Source: Pseudonocardia terrae
GTDB taxonomy: Bacteria; Actinomycetota; Actinomycetes; Mycobacteriales; Pseudonocardiaceae
DNA: 64,000 nt
Direction of reading: 5' to 3'
Assembly: GCF_021343995.1 (NCBI RefSeq)
Contig: NZ_JAJTTE010000008.1
Coordinates: forward strand, 100,659 to 164,658
Each line of letters begins with the position of its first letter. The first letter of the stretch is position 1. Below the pieces are notes generated by a model. It was not told the DNA's origin and did no database searches. It was given only the letters and a program-made list of their open reading frames with translations. Of the stretch, positions 26,213 to 34,401 are shown piece by piece. The translations under genes and the position numbers were made by a program.

Positions 26213-26219
26213 AGCACAC

Positions 26220-26702
26220 ATGGGCCGCGTCGACTACTTCGACGACCCGGACGCACCCGGTATCAACAGCGTGGTCCCCTCGGTGACCGTTGCCGTCCGA
26301 AACAGCTCCGGTCAGATCCTCCTCATCCACAAGATCGACAACGACTACTGGGCACTCCCCGGCGGTGGGCACGACCCGGGCGAGAGCATTACCGACACAG
26401 CCATCCGCGAGGTCCGCGAGGAAACCGGCATCGACGTCCGCCTCACCGGGCTCGTCGGCACCTACACCGATCCCCGCCACGTCATGAAGTACGACGACGG
26501 CGAAGTACGCCAACAGTTCTCCCTCTGCTTCCACGCCGTGCCGGTCGACGAGTCCGAGAAGCCCCGCGAGGACGGCACCGAGACCAAGGCCGCCAAGTGG
26601 GTCGACCCCGCGGACCTGCCCGCCCTCAGCATCCACCAGTCCATGCGGACGCGGATCGACCACGCGCTCGACGGGACCCGCACAGAGCCGTACCTAGGCT
26701 GA
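26220..26702 (+). CDS. Nudix hydrolase
   Basis: A 160-residue protein with a complete Nudix box (GGGHDPGES, then REVREETGI), so it should hydrolyse a nucleoside diphosphate linked to another moiety, with Mg2+. GGAAGG precedes ATG 26220; the gene follows the DUF5919 gene by 7 bp and is probably co-transcribed. It could clean up damaged nucleotides or an ADP-ribose-type signal; the sequence does not tell which. Confidence 0.85.
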   Translation: MGRVDYFDDPDAPGINSVVPSVTVAVRNSSGQILLIHKIDNDYWALPGGGHDPGESITDTAIREVREETGIDVRLTGLVGTYTDPRHVMKYDDGEVRQQFSLCFHAVPVDESEKPREDGTETKAAKWVDPADLPALSIHQSMRTRIDHALDGTRTEPYLG

Positions 26703-27284
26703 CCCGCTGACCATCCGGGCCTCCGCACGCCGCACCGACTCCCGCAGCACCTGTCCGGCCTCGAGCCACGCCTGATGCACCGGATCGTCCTCCGGGTACC
26801 GACGCAAGATCTCCGCGATCCGCTCGTCATAAGTCAGCGGCTCCCCCGACGGCCCGGTCGTCAGGTCCGCCAGCGCGAGCGCGTCGAGCAGGGGCCCATC
26901 CGGAAACGGGAACTCCGCCAGCTCGTCCGCCAAGCCGCGTTGCTTCGCCTCGAAGCGGGCGCCCGAATGGTGGGCCACGAGGTTCACGATGATCTCCGGC
27001 CAGCCCTCGTCGCGCAGGTAGCGAGCGCCGTCGAGAGGGTGGAAGCGGGTGTGCCCGATCTCGGGTGAATATCCGATGTCGTGCAACCACGCGGCCGCGA
27101 CGAGGTTCTGGCGCTCCAAGGCGTCAACAGCCGCCTCCGCAGACGCCGCGCGAGACGCCACTGCCTGGGTGTGGGTCCACCTCCGGCCAAGCGGAGCGAC
27201 GAGCGCCCTAGACAAGCGCTGCGCACGGGACGTAAGGCTCGACCAGCCATCCGGTCGCAGGCTCTCCCGCTTCTCCGTGCTCAC
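26694..27284 (-). CDS. HD-domain hydrolase
   Basis: A 196-residue protein starting at GTG 27284. The HD signature is present: a first His in THTQAVA, the HD pair in AAWLHDIGYSPEIGHTRFHP, and LVAHHS further on, in line with a metal-dependent phosphohydrolase. It runs convergent to the Nudix gene and overlaps its end by 9 bp. It is the last gene before the attachment site. Confidence 0.8.
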   Translation of the reverse strand: MSTEKRESLRPDGWSSLTSRAQRLSRALVAPLGRRWTHTQAVASRAASAEAAVDALERQNLVAAAWLHDIGYSPEIGHTRFHPLDGARYLRDEGWPEIIVNLVAHHSGARFEAKQRGLADELAEFPFPDGPLLDALALADLTTGPSGEPLTYDERIAEILRRYPEDDPVHQAWLEAGQVLRESVRRAEARMVSGSA

Positions 27285-27488
27285 GCAGACGACGCTACAG
27301 AGCCGCGCGTGATCGGGACTATTCGCGCCCACCGCAACGTCCAGCAGCCGCGGCCATCTGCTGTCGCACGCGAGCATGGAGCCAGACATGGAGCGAACTG
27401 ATGCCCACACATGCCTGTGGAGCTAAGGGAACGACCAGAGACTCCTCATAATCCGCTGGTGAGAGCCGTGCACAGCCGTGAGAGAAGA

Positions 27489-27533
27489 CTCCTAAAGCGG
27501 GTGTCGCAGGTTCGAATCCTGCCGGGGGCACCA
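27489..27533 (+). repeat. Attachment site: 3' half of tRNA-Arg(CCU)
   Basis: From CTCCTAA (27489-27495), an anticodon loop with CCU, the sequence follows tRNA structure: GCAGG-TTCGAAT-CCTGC (27506-27522) is a perfect T arm, then CGGGGGC, discriminator A and CCA (27531-27533). The 5' anticodon strand (GAAGA) does not pair with AGCGG and no D arm or 5' acceptor strand exists upstream, so this is a half gene. It marks the right end of an element inserted at tRNA-Arg(CCU); the intact tRNA should lie left of the window. Confidence 0.8.
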
Positions 27534-27798
27534 CCGATGACCAGCGGTGCGCTCGTCCTCGACGCTGCGCGGACCGACGGCCGCGTGCTCGTCAGGCGCC
27601 GACACCGACTTCGAAGGCCCACTCGCCGACCCAACCGGCCACGGCCAACGCGTCGAAGAGCTTCCCGACGACACCGGGGCCTGGCGCTACCGCCACTCCG
27701 TGACTCGACACCCGTGATCCGTCCGGCGGGCTCGGTGGCCTCGGCCGGACGAGACTCCTCGGCCGACGCTCGGCAGGGCCCCGGTCGAGCCGACCCGG
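27534..27798. other. Gene-poor DNA after the attachment site
   Basis: No complete gene is seen. A plus-strand frame at about 27593-27720 has protein-like residues (GPLADPTGHGQRVEELPDD, GAWRYRHSV) but lacks a start, so it may be a remnant of a gene cut by the insertion. Confidence 0.35.
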
Positions 27799-27912
27799 CT
27801 ACGCGGTGGCCGGACGGAGTGCACCCCAGAGGGTGCGGGCGAGGCGCACAGCGAGGCGTTCCAGGAGCGCCGCGGCGGCGGTCACCAGCACCGCCGTGAG
27901 GATCTCGCTCAT
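27799..27912 (-). CDS. Small membrane peptide downstream of ctpI
   Basis: A 37-residue peptide starting at ATG 27912, with GGAGG and GGTGGAG upstream. It is almost wholly hydrophobic with a basic C-terminal half (SEILTAVLVTAAAALLERL, then RLARTLWGALR). Similar tiny Ala/Leu-rich peptides occur singly in actinomycetes. It lies 34 bp after the ATPase gene on the same strand and may be a regulatory subunit; that is inference. Confidence 0.5.
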   Translation of the reverse strand: MSEILTAVLVTAAAALLERLAVRLARTLWGALRPATA

Positions 27913-27946
27913 CGTCTCCACCCCTTCCTCCGAGGTGGACCGAGTT

Positions 27947-30900
27947 TCACGGCTTTCGATGACCGGCCGGAACGGGCGAGGTGGACGTACGGTGACCGGC
28001 TGCTGACGGACCGGCGCCGGTCCGGTCGGTCACGCGTTGGGCGAGCAGCTGCGCGACGGTGGCGGCGAGGGACGCGACCACGGCGATCCCCCACTGATGG
28101 GGGAGCAACGGGCGGGAGCCGACGACATGGCTGATGCCGGGTGTCTGGACCGCCAGGGCGAGCAGCGCGACGGAGGCGGCGACGGCGAGCGCCACGAGCG
28201 GCGTCCGTCCGCGCACGGCCAGGGTCTGTCCGAGCTGTGCACCGACGAGGGCGACGAGTCCGGTGGTGCCGGCCTGCCCGGGGGTGCTCACCGGGCGCGC
28301 GGCCAGCCAGGCGGCTCCGGCGGCGAGCGCCGTGATGCTCGCGCGCACGGCGATGTCCCGGATCAGGGAGCCGCCGAGAGAGCGGTCGGGCCCCTCGGCG
28401 AGCAGCTTCTCGGCACTGACGTCCGGCGGCGGGCGGACGGCCACGGCCATGGCCGGCAGGACGTCCGTGAGCATGTTGATCAGCAGCAGCTGCCGGGCGT
28501 TGAGGCTCCCGGGCCCCCCGACCAGCCCGGTGCCGACGGTGTAGGCGACCTCGCCGAGGTTCCCGCCGAGCAGGATCGACAGCGCGTCCCGCACCGACGC
28601 CCACATGCCCCGGCCCTCGACGACGGCGTCGGTGAGGGTCTCGATGCGGTCGTCGGTGATCACGACATCGGCGGCCTCGCGCGCGGCCGGGGTGGCGCGG
28701 GAGCCGAGCGCGATCCCGACGTCGGCGAGCCGGATCGCGGCGGCGTCGTTGGCCCCGTCGCCGGTGACGGCGACCGCGTGGCCGGCCTGTTGGAGCACGC
28801 GGACGATCCGGGCCTTCTGTGCAGGGGTGACCCGCGCGTAGACCGCGGTGCCGGTCATCGCCTCGCCGAGTTGCGCGTCGTCGAGCCGGTCGAGGTCGGC
28901 GCCGGTCAGGACCCCGCGACCGTCGAGCAGGTCGAGGTCGGCCGCGATCGACTGGGCGGTGCTGGGATGGTCGCCCGTGATCATCGCGATCTCGACTCCG
29001 GCGGCGCGCAGCGCGGCGACCGAGCGTGCCGCCGTCGGCCGGACGGGATCCACCAGGGCGACGAGGCCGCGGAACTCCAGCCCGGTCACGTCCGCCTCGG
29101 CCAGTCGGGACAGCCCGGACACGCGGCGCTGGGCGACGGCGAGCACCCGGTGCCCGCCGAGGGCGAGCCGGTGCACCTCGGCGTCGATCTCCGCTCGAGC
29201 CCGGTCGTCCACGGTGGACGTGTCCCCGTTCCGCAGCCTCCTGGTGCAGAGCGGCAGCACGACCTCCGGAGCGCCCTTGACGCTGATGCGGCCGCCACTG
29301 CGCCCCTGCCACAGGGTCGCGTGGTAGCCGCGGTGGGTCTCGAAGGGCAGCTCGTCGATCTGCTCGACCACCGCGTGGCCGTTCTCCGCGGCGATCCCGA
29401 GCCGCTCCGCGCCGCGCAGGACGGCCCGGTCGGTCTGGTGGGTCACCTGGCCGGCGGCGGCGCGGAACGGGCTCGCCCGCACCGCAACCGCGACGACGTC
29501 CCGCATCTCGTCGGTCAACGGGTCGTCGTCCACGGCCACCGTGCGGGTGCCGTCGGAGACCCGACGGAGGCTGATCCGGCCTTCCGTGAGCGTGCCCGTC
29601 TTGTCGAAACACAGCGCGGTGACCCGGCCGAGGGCCTCGATGGTCGAGGAGTTGCGGACCAGGGCCCCACGGCCGGAGAGCCGCCGGGCGGCCGCGAGTT
29701 CGGCCACCGTGGCGACGAAGGGCAGACCCTCCGGCACCGCGGCCACCGCCAGACCGACCGCACGGGTCAGGGCCGCGGCCGGGGGTCGCCGACGGAGGAG
29801 GTCGATCCCGATCACCAGCGCACCCGCCCCGAGCGTGAGCGGCAGGACCCGCGCGGTGAGCTCGCGCAATCGGACCTCGACGCCGGTCGGCGGCGCTTCC
29901 TCCCCGTTGCGACGTAGGCTCCGGCCGACCTCGGTGGCGCCCCCGGTGGCCACCACGACCGCGGTCCCGCGCCCGGCCGCCACGACGGTGCCCTCGTAGA
30001 GCATGGAGCGGCGGTCGGCCACCGCGCGGGCGCTGCTCGCCCTGGGGGATTTCCGGACAGGGATCGACTCCCCGGTCAGGGACGACTCGTCGACCTCGAG
30101 GTCGTGGGCGGTGAGGACGCGGCAGTCGGCGGGCACGGCATCACCGGCGTGCAGCCGGACCAGGTCGCCGCGTACCAGTTCGTCGCTGCGGCGCTCGGAC
30201 TCGGAGTCATGGCGCCGCACCCGTACCCGGGTGGCGGTGCCGTGCCGGAGTGTGCGCAGCGCCCGCTGCGCGCCGACCCGCTGCCCTCCACCGATCAGCG
30301 CACTGACCGCCAGCACGCCAAGGATGAGCAGGGGGTCCAGGAGCGATCCCATCGCCGCGGAGATCCCGGCACCGGCCCCGAGCGCCGGAGTGACCGGGTT
30401 CGCGAGCTCCTCCATCGACGCCCGGAGGATGCCGACCTCGGACTCGTCGGCGGCGGCCGGCCGCTCGCCGTGGCGGCGCCGCGCCTCCTGCTCGGTCAGG
30501 CCCGTCCCGGAGCTGCCCAGGACCTCCAACACCGCACGCGTCGACATGGCGTGCCACGGGGTCCGGTCCGACGGCACCGGTGCCGGCCGCCGCCCGGGTC
30601 CCGACCCGGACCACGTTCCGTAGCCGAAGGCGAGCAGGGCCGCGGTGTGTACCGCGACCGTCGCCCGACCGCTCGCGCCGCCCGGCGGGCCGAGCAGCGC
30701 GAGGACCCCGCCCAGCGCGGATCCGGCGACCGCGAGTTGCGCGGCCCGACGGCTGGTCGACGCGGCGGGGTCGACGGCGTCGAGCACCAGGCACACCTCT
30801 GCCGCCGTGCTGCACAGCACGTCGGCCGTCCAGGGCGGCGCGACGGCACGGCCCGGGACGAACCCGATCGCCAGATCGGCACGGTCGAGGGCAGCCGCGT

Positions 30901-32398
30901 CGCGGCTCACCAACCCGACCACGTGACCGTCGCGCTGCAGGGAGGCGACCGCATCGGCGAGATCCGCCCCACCCGCCACCTCGCCGTCGGCGTCCAGCCG
31001 CCGAGCCAGCTGGCGCGAACCTGCCACCAGCACCAGGCCCGCGCGGCCGGCAGCTGCGACGATCGCCTCGGCGTACGGGTCGAGTTCCTCTCCCACCCCG
31101 ACCAGGGCGAGGAGCGCGCCGTCGCGGCGCAGAGCCAGGACGACGGGGGCACGTCGACCCAGCTCGGCCGCGGCCTCGCGGATCCGCGCCGTCGGCGCCC
31201 TGGTGTGGCCGACCGGTTCGACCGACCAGCCCCCACTGGTGCGGCGCCGCATCGGCCGGCGCAGGTCGACGAGGTCGTGTACGCGCTCGACGAGCTCGGA
31301 CATCTCGCGCTCGGTCGACTCGAGGACGGGCTCCACCTCGTCGACGACGTGTCGCCCCGTGCACAGCACGTCCGCGTCGAGCACGATCGTCGACACCCGG
31401 TCGAGGCGCCGCAGGGCCGCGGGGTCGATCAGCAGGCTCCCCCGCTCGGCGAGGTCACGCCCCACGCGCGCGGCGAACGCCTGTCGGCCCGCCTGCGCGG
31501 CCTTGGGTACGCCGGCGGCGAGTGCCGCGCCGGCCGGCGGTGTCGGCGCGGCCAGGCCCAGCAGCAGGATGCTGACACCGACCGCGAGTAGCGCGGCCCG
31601 GTCGGTCGTCTTCTCCACCGGCCCGGGCGGCAGGATCACGGGTCGACGCCGCTCCACGACCGGCGCAGCGCGGTGGCCGCCTCCCACGGAGGCGAGCGCG
31701 CCCTCCCAACCGATCCAGGCCTTCCGCCGCGTGTGAGCCTCCCGGTGCAGGACGTACCGCTGGCAGGCGTCGGCAACCAGCCCGACCGGCCGCTTCCCCA
31801 CCGCGTTGGAGATCGCCGCGGCGTCGTTCAGCACCACGTCGGTCACCGACTCGCCGAACGCCGACACCAGCAACGCGCGCAGCCGGGGCGTCGAGTCGAT
31901 CAACGAGGCCACCGTGCCCAGGAACGCGACCGGCGGGAGGGGCACTGCCCGGCCCACTGTGGTGTAGGCCAGGCCGGCGGTGTGCAGTCCCAGCAGGGCC
32001 GCCTCCCGCAGCGCGCGGGCCGGGTGCCCGGGATGCTCGTGCCGGGAGCGCGGCGCGGCTGCGAGGCCGCATTCCTCCTCGGCCGTCCGAACGATCTCGG
32101 CGATGTGGCGCGCCTGCACCCGTTCCGCGTCGAACTCGACCATGACCGAGCCGAGCACGCCGTTCACCTCGGCGCGGCGCACGCCCGGGTGCCGCTCGAT
32201 CGCGCGCTCGACGCCCGCCGCCGCGTCGGCGTCGGCATGGACACCCCGTACGGGCAGGTGGGCCCGCTCCGATGATGCGGACGCGATCCCGGAGCCGACC
32301 ATCGAGAACACGTCGACGACGCCGCCGGCCAGGCCGACGACGGTGCCGGCAACCGTCCCGGCGGTCGCGGCGGCCAGGTCGACCATGCGCTGCAGCAC
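27947..32398 (-). CDS. ctpI: CtpI-like large P-type cation ATPase
   Basis: A 1483-residue protein, similar in design to mycobacterial CtpI (about 1630). An N-terminal HMA-like segment (about 50-125) and a degenerate ATPase-like half (to about 690) precede a complete P-type ATPase: DESSLTGES (A domain), a membrane AVPEGLPFVA, FDKTGTLTEG (phosphorylated Asp), KGAPE, MITGDHPST and GDGANDAAA, and a C-terminal membrane bundle. The membrane motif is PEGLP rather than CPC, as in Ca/Na-type pumps, so a heavy-metal substrate is unlikely. The start GTG 32398 is preceded by GGGAG. Confidence 0.85.
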   Translation of the reverse strand: MLQRMVDLAAATAGTVAGTVVGLAGGVVDVFSMVGSGIASASSERAHLPVRGVHADADAAAGVERAIERHPGVRRAEVNGVLGSVMVEFDAERVQARHIAEIVRTAEEECGLAAAPRSRHEHPGHPARALREAALLGLHTAGLAYTTVGRAVPLPPVAFLGTVASLIDSTPRLRALLVSAFGESVTDVVLNDAAAISNAVGKRPVGLVADACQRYVLHREAHTRRKAWIGWEGALASVGGGHRAAPVVERRRPVILPPGPVEKTTDRAALLAVGVSILLLGLAAPTPPAGAALAAGVPKAAQAGRQAFAARVGRDLAERGSLLIDPAALRRLDRVSTIVLDADVLCTGRHVVDEVEPVLESTEREMSELVERVHDLVDLRRPMRRRTSGGWSVEPVGHTRAPTARIREAAAELGRRAPVVLALRRDGALLALVGVGEELDPYAEAIVAAAGRAGLVLVAGSRQLARRLDADGEVAGGADLADAVASLQRDGHVVGLVSRDAAALDRADLAIGFVPGRAVAPPWTADVLCSTAAEVCLVLDAVDPAASTSRRAAQLAVAGSALGGVLALLGPPGGASGRATVAVHTAALLAFGYGTWSGSGPGRRPAPVPSDRTPWHAMSTRAVLEVLGSSGTGLTEQEARRRHGERPAAADESEVGILRASMEELANPVTPALGAGAGISAAMGSLLDPLLILGVLAVSALIGGGQRVGAQRALRTLRHGTATRVRVRRHDSESERRSDELVRGDLVRLHAGDAVPADCRVLTAHDLEVDESSLTGESIPVRKSPRASSARAVADRRSMLYEGTVVAAGRGTAVVVATGGATEVGRSLRRNGEEAPPTGVEVRLRELTARVLPLTLGAGALVIGIDLLRRRPPAAALTRAVGLAVAAVPEGLPFVATVAELAAARRLSGRGALVRNSSTIEALGRVTALCFDKTGTLTEGRISLRRVSDGTRTVAVDDDPLTDEMRDVVAVAVRASPFRAAAGQVTHQTDRAVLRGAERLGIAAENGHAVVEQIDELPFETHRGYHATLWQGRSGGRISVKGAPEVVLPLCTRRLRNGDTSTVDDRARAEIDAEVHRLALGGHRVLAVAQRRVSGLSRLAEADVTGLEFRGLVALVDPVRPTAARSVAALRAAGVEIAMITGDHPSTAQSIAADLDLLDGRGVLTGADLDRLDDAQLGEAMTGTAVYARVTPAQKARIVRVLQQAGHAVAVTGDGANDAAAIRLADVGIALGSRATPAAREAADVVITDDRIETLTDAVVEGRGMWASVRDALSILLGGNLGEVAYTVGTGLVGGPGSLNARQLLLINMLTDVLPAMAVAVRPPPDVSAEKLLAEGPDRSLGGSLIRDIAVRASITALAAGAAWLAARPVSTPGQAGTTGLVALVGAQLGQTLAVRGRTPLVALAVAASVALLALAVQTPGISHVVGSRPLLPHQWGIAVVASLAATVAQLLAQRVTDRTGAGPSAAGHRTSTSPVPAGHRKP

Positions 32399-32533
32399 GA
32401 GGTGCTCCCGCGGTCACGACGTCGGAGAGACAACGCGCCGCCCGCGTGCCGGCGGCCGTGTGTACGGGTCCGGGACGCCGTCCGGCCGGAGGTGCCTCCG
32501 ACCGGACCCTCGAACCGGATCAGGACGCTTCGG

Positions 32534-33004
32534 TCAGGACGCTCCGCCCCGGCCGCCACCGGTCTCGGCCGGATCACCGGTCTCCGCCCGCACCGGCTGC
32601 TCCTGCCCCTGTCGCGGAGTCACGTCCGCCCTGCCCCGGCTCGCGAGCGCGCTCCCGACCCCGATGGCCGCCGCCACCGGCCACTCGATCACCCCGGCCA
32701 CGGCCGTCACCGCGAGTCCGCCGAAGAACAGCAGCGCCTTACCCGAGGGCAGGACCGACCGGGCCCCGCGTGCCACCGCCTCGAAGTCCTCGCGCCTCGG
32801 CGCGTGCAGATCCGGCGCACGGAACTGCGCCGTCACGAACGGGAGGTTCACGGTCGCCGACCGGTGTCCCTCGAAGCGCCCCTCGGCAGGCTGGTCCGGA
32901 CGTACTTGTTCGGTCTCCGTGGAGCTACCGCCGTCCGCAGCGGCGGCCACCTCTGCCATGCCCTCGCCCGCGCTCTTCTCCGCTTGCCTGGTCCTACCCG
33001 CCAC
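32534..33004 (-). CDS. Small membrane protein, paralogue of 33934-34263
   Basis: A 156-residue protein starting at GTG 33004 (GAGG 8 nt upstream). A single membrane region near residues 110-135 contains GGLAVTAVAGVIEWPVAAAI, which matches GGLATLAALGILEWPVAAAI in the plus-strand gene at 33934. The N-terminus is Glu/Ala-rich and soluble; the tail is Gln/Gly-rich. Function is unknown. It lies upstream of ctpI on the same strand. Confidence 0.65.
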   Translation of the reverse strand: MAGRTRQAEKSAGEGMAEVAAAADGGSSTETEQVRPDQPAEGRFEGHRSATVNLPFVTAQFRAPDLHAPRREDFEAVARGARSVLPSGKALLFFGGLAVTAVAGVIEWPVAAAIGVGSALASRGRADVTPRQGQEQPVRAETGDPAETGGGRGGAS

Positions 33005-33203
33005 GACGTCACCTCGCCTCACCGCGCACTGCCGTCGACCCGTGCGTCTGCCCCGACTGACTGTGACGCAAACCACGGATGAACAGAAGATGCCTTCGCC
33101 CTGCACACGGCAGATTTCGCACCGGGTACGCGAAGCGGGACGCGCGGGCTGCTCCGGCCGCTCGACCGCGATCTCGGTGCCGTCCGATCACACACGTGCG
33201 CCG

Positions 33204-33758
33204 TCAGCTGATCCTCTCGTAACGCAGGTAGACGGTGCCGCCGCGGAAGGCGCGCTGCTCGACCAGCCGCAGCCGCAGGTCGGCGCCGAGCGGGAAGTAC
33301 GGCTTACCGCCGCCGACGAAGGCCGGCACCACCCTCGGGCGGAACTCGTCGATCAGGTCCAGCAGCGAGGCGGCCAGACCGGCGCCGCCGACGGACAGGT
33401 CGCCCTCGGTCTCCTTCTTGAGCCGGACCACCTCCTCGACCGCGTCGACGCGGCGCACCAGCCGGCATCCGGGCGCGACCGACTCCAGCGAGTCGGAGAA
33501 CACGATCCGCGGCGTCGCGGCGTACAGCTGAGCGAACTCCGCCTCCACCTCGTGCCCGGCGGCCCGCTCCGGCGACGTCCAGAACTCCTCCATGACCTCG
33601 TAGAGGCCGCGCCCGAACAGGAATGCCGCCGTCTCACGGGTCTGCTGGTTGGCGAAGCGGTGCACCTCCTCGTCCGGCTCGGAGAAGGCGATACCGCCGG
33701 CCGGGTCCTCGATGTAGCCGTCGAGGGAGATGCTCATCGTGTAGCTGAGAGTGCCCAT
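33204..33758 (-). CDS. Dihydrofolate reductase-family protein (RibD C-terminal type)
   Basis: A 184-residue protein. It shows the RibD_C pattern: MSISLDGYIEDPAGG at the N-terminus, FLFGRGLYEVMEEFW, RIVFSDSLES, DLSVGGAGLAASLLD, and a C-terminal VVPAFVGGGKPYFP and GTVYLRYE. It is an NADPH-dependent reductase fold; the substrate is unknown. ATG 33758 fits the family start; GTG 33782 is an alternative. It is divergent from the gene at 33934. Confidence 0.8.
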   Translation of the reverse strand: MGTLSYTMSISLDGYIEDPAGGIAFSEPDEEVHRFANQQTRETAAFLFGRGLYEVMEEFWTSPERAAGHEVEAEFAQLYAATPRIVFSDSLESVAPGCRLVRRVDAVEEVVRLKKETEGDLSVGGAGLAASLLDLIDEFRPRVVPAFVGGGKPYFPLGADLRLRLVEQRAFRGGTVYLRYERIS

Positions 33759-33933
33759 GGGGAAGTGGACCGCCCGGCGCACCCGAACTCATCGTCGGCG
33801 AGCAGTCGTGTGACGCGCCCGGGATCGTCGTGTGCACTCACCTGGGTGGGCGATGTCCCGGACGTCCGGCGGAGGCACGATGAGCGGCCTCACCCCACCG
33901 GGTCCGCCCGCGGCCTCGACGAGGAGGACCGCC

Positions 33934-34263
33934 ATGTCAACGACCACCACTCCGGCCGGCGCGGAGCCGCACGCGACCGAGAGCGCCGCCGGGACACACG
34001 TACGGGTCGGCCACGGCGAGCTGCTGCGCGCGATCGAGAAGAACGTGCAGAACAACTCGGTCGGCGTCGAGATCCCGGGCCTGGGCACCGTTCGGCTGCC
34101 CGCCCCCGACTCGCTGGCCTGGTTCGGCGGGCTGGCCACCCTGGCCGCCCTGGGAATCCTCGAGTGGCCCGTCGCCGCCGCGATCGGCGCGGGGCACCTG
34201 CTCTCCCGTCAGCGGCACCTGCGGTTCCTGAAGGACTTCGGCGAAGCGCTCGAAGAGGCGTGA
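33934..34263 (+). CDS. Small membrane protein
   Basis: A 109-residue protein with GAGGAGG before ATG 33934. Residues about 30-60 form a helix (GELLRAIEKNVQNNSVGVEI), then one membrane segment with the EWPVAAAIGAGHLL block shared with the protein at 32534, then a basic tail. The shared block suggests both arose from one family; it may act with an envelope transporter. It ends 138 bp before kup. Confidence 0.65.
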   Translation: MSTTTTPAGAEPHATESAAGTHVRVGHGELLRAIEKNVQNNSVGVEIPGLGTVRLPAPDSLAWFGGLATLAALGILEWPVAAAIGAGHLLSRQRHLRFLKDFGEALEEA

Positions 34264-34401
34264 TCCTCGGCCCCTCCACGGTTCGGCGACACGGCCGGGA
34301 CGTGACCACCTGGGGCCGGGCACACCGATGCCGTCGCCGCGTCGACCTCGGCGTAGGCCGCGACCACACCCTGTCCGACGAGTGCCCGGCACCCGCCGCG
34401 G

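Noticed and set aside
27411..27533. A complete tRNA gene
   Set aside because: Only the anticodon loop, T arm and 3' acceptor strand are present; no D arm or 5' acceptor strand pairs upstream.
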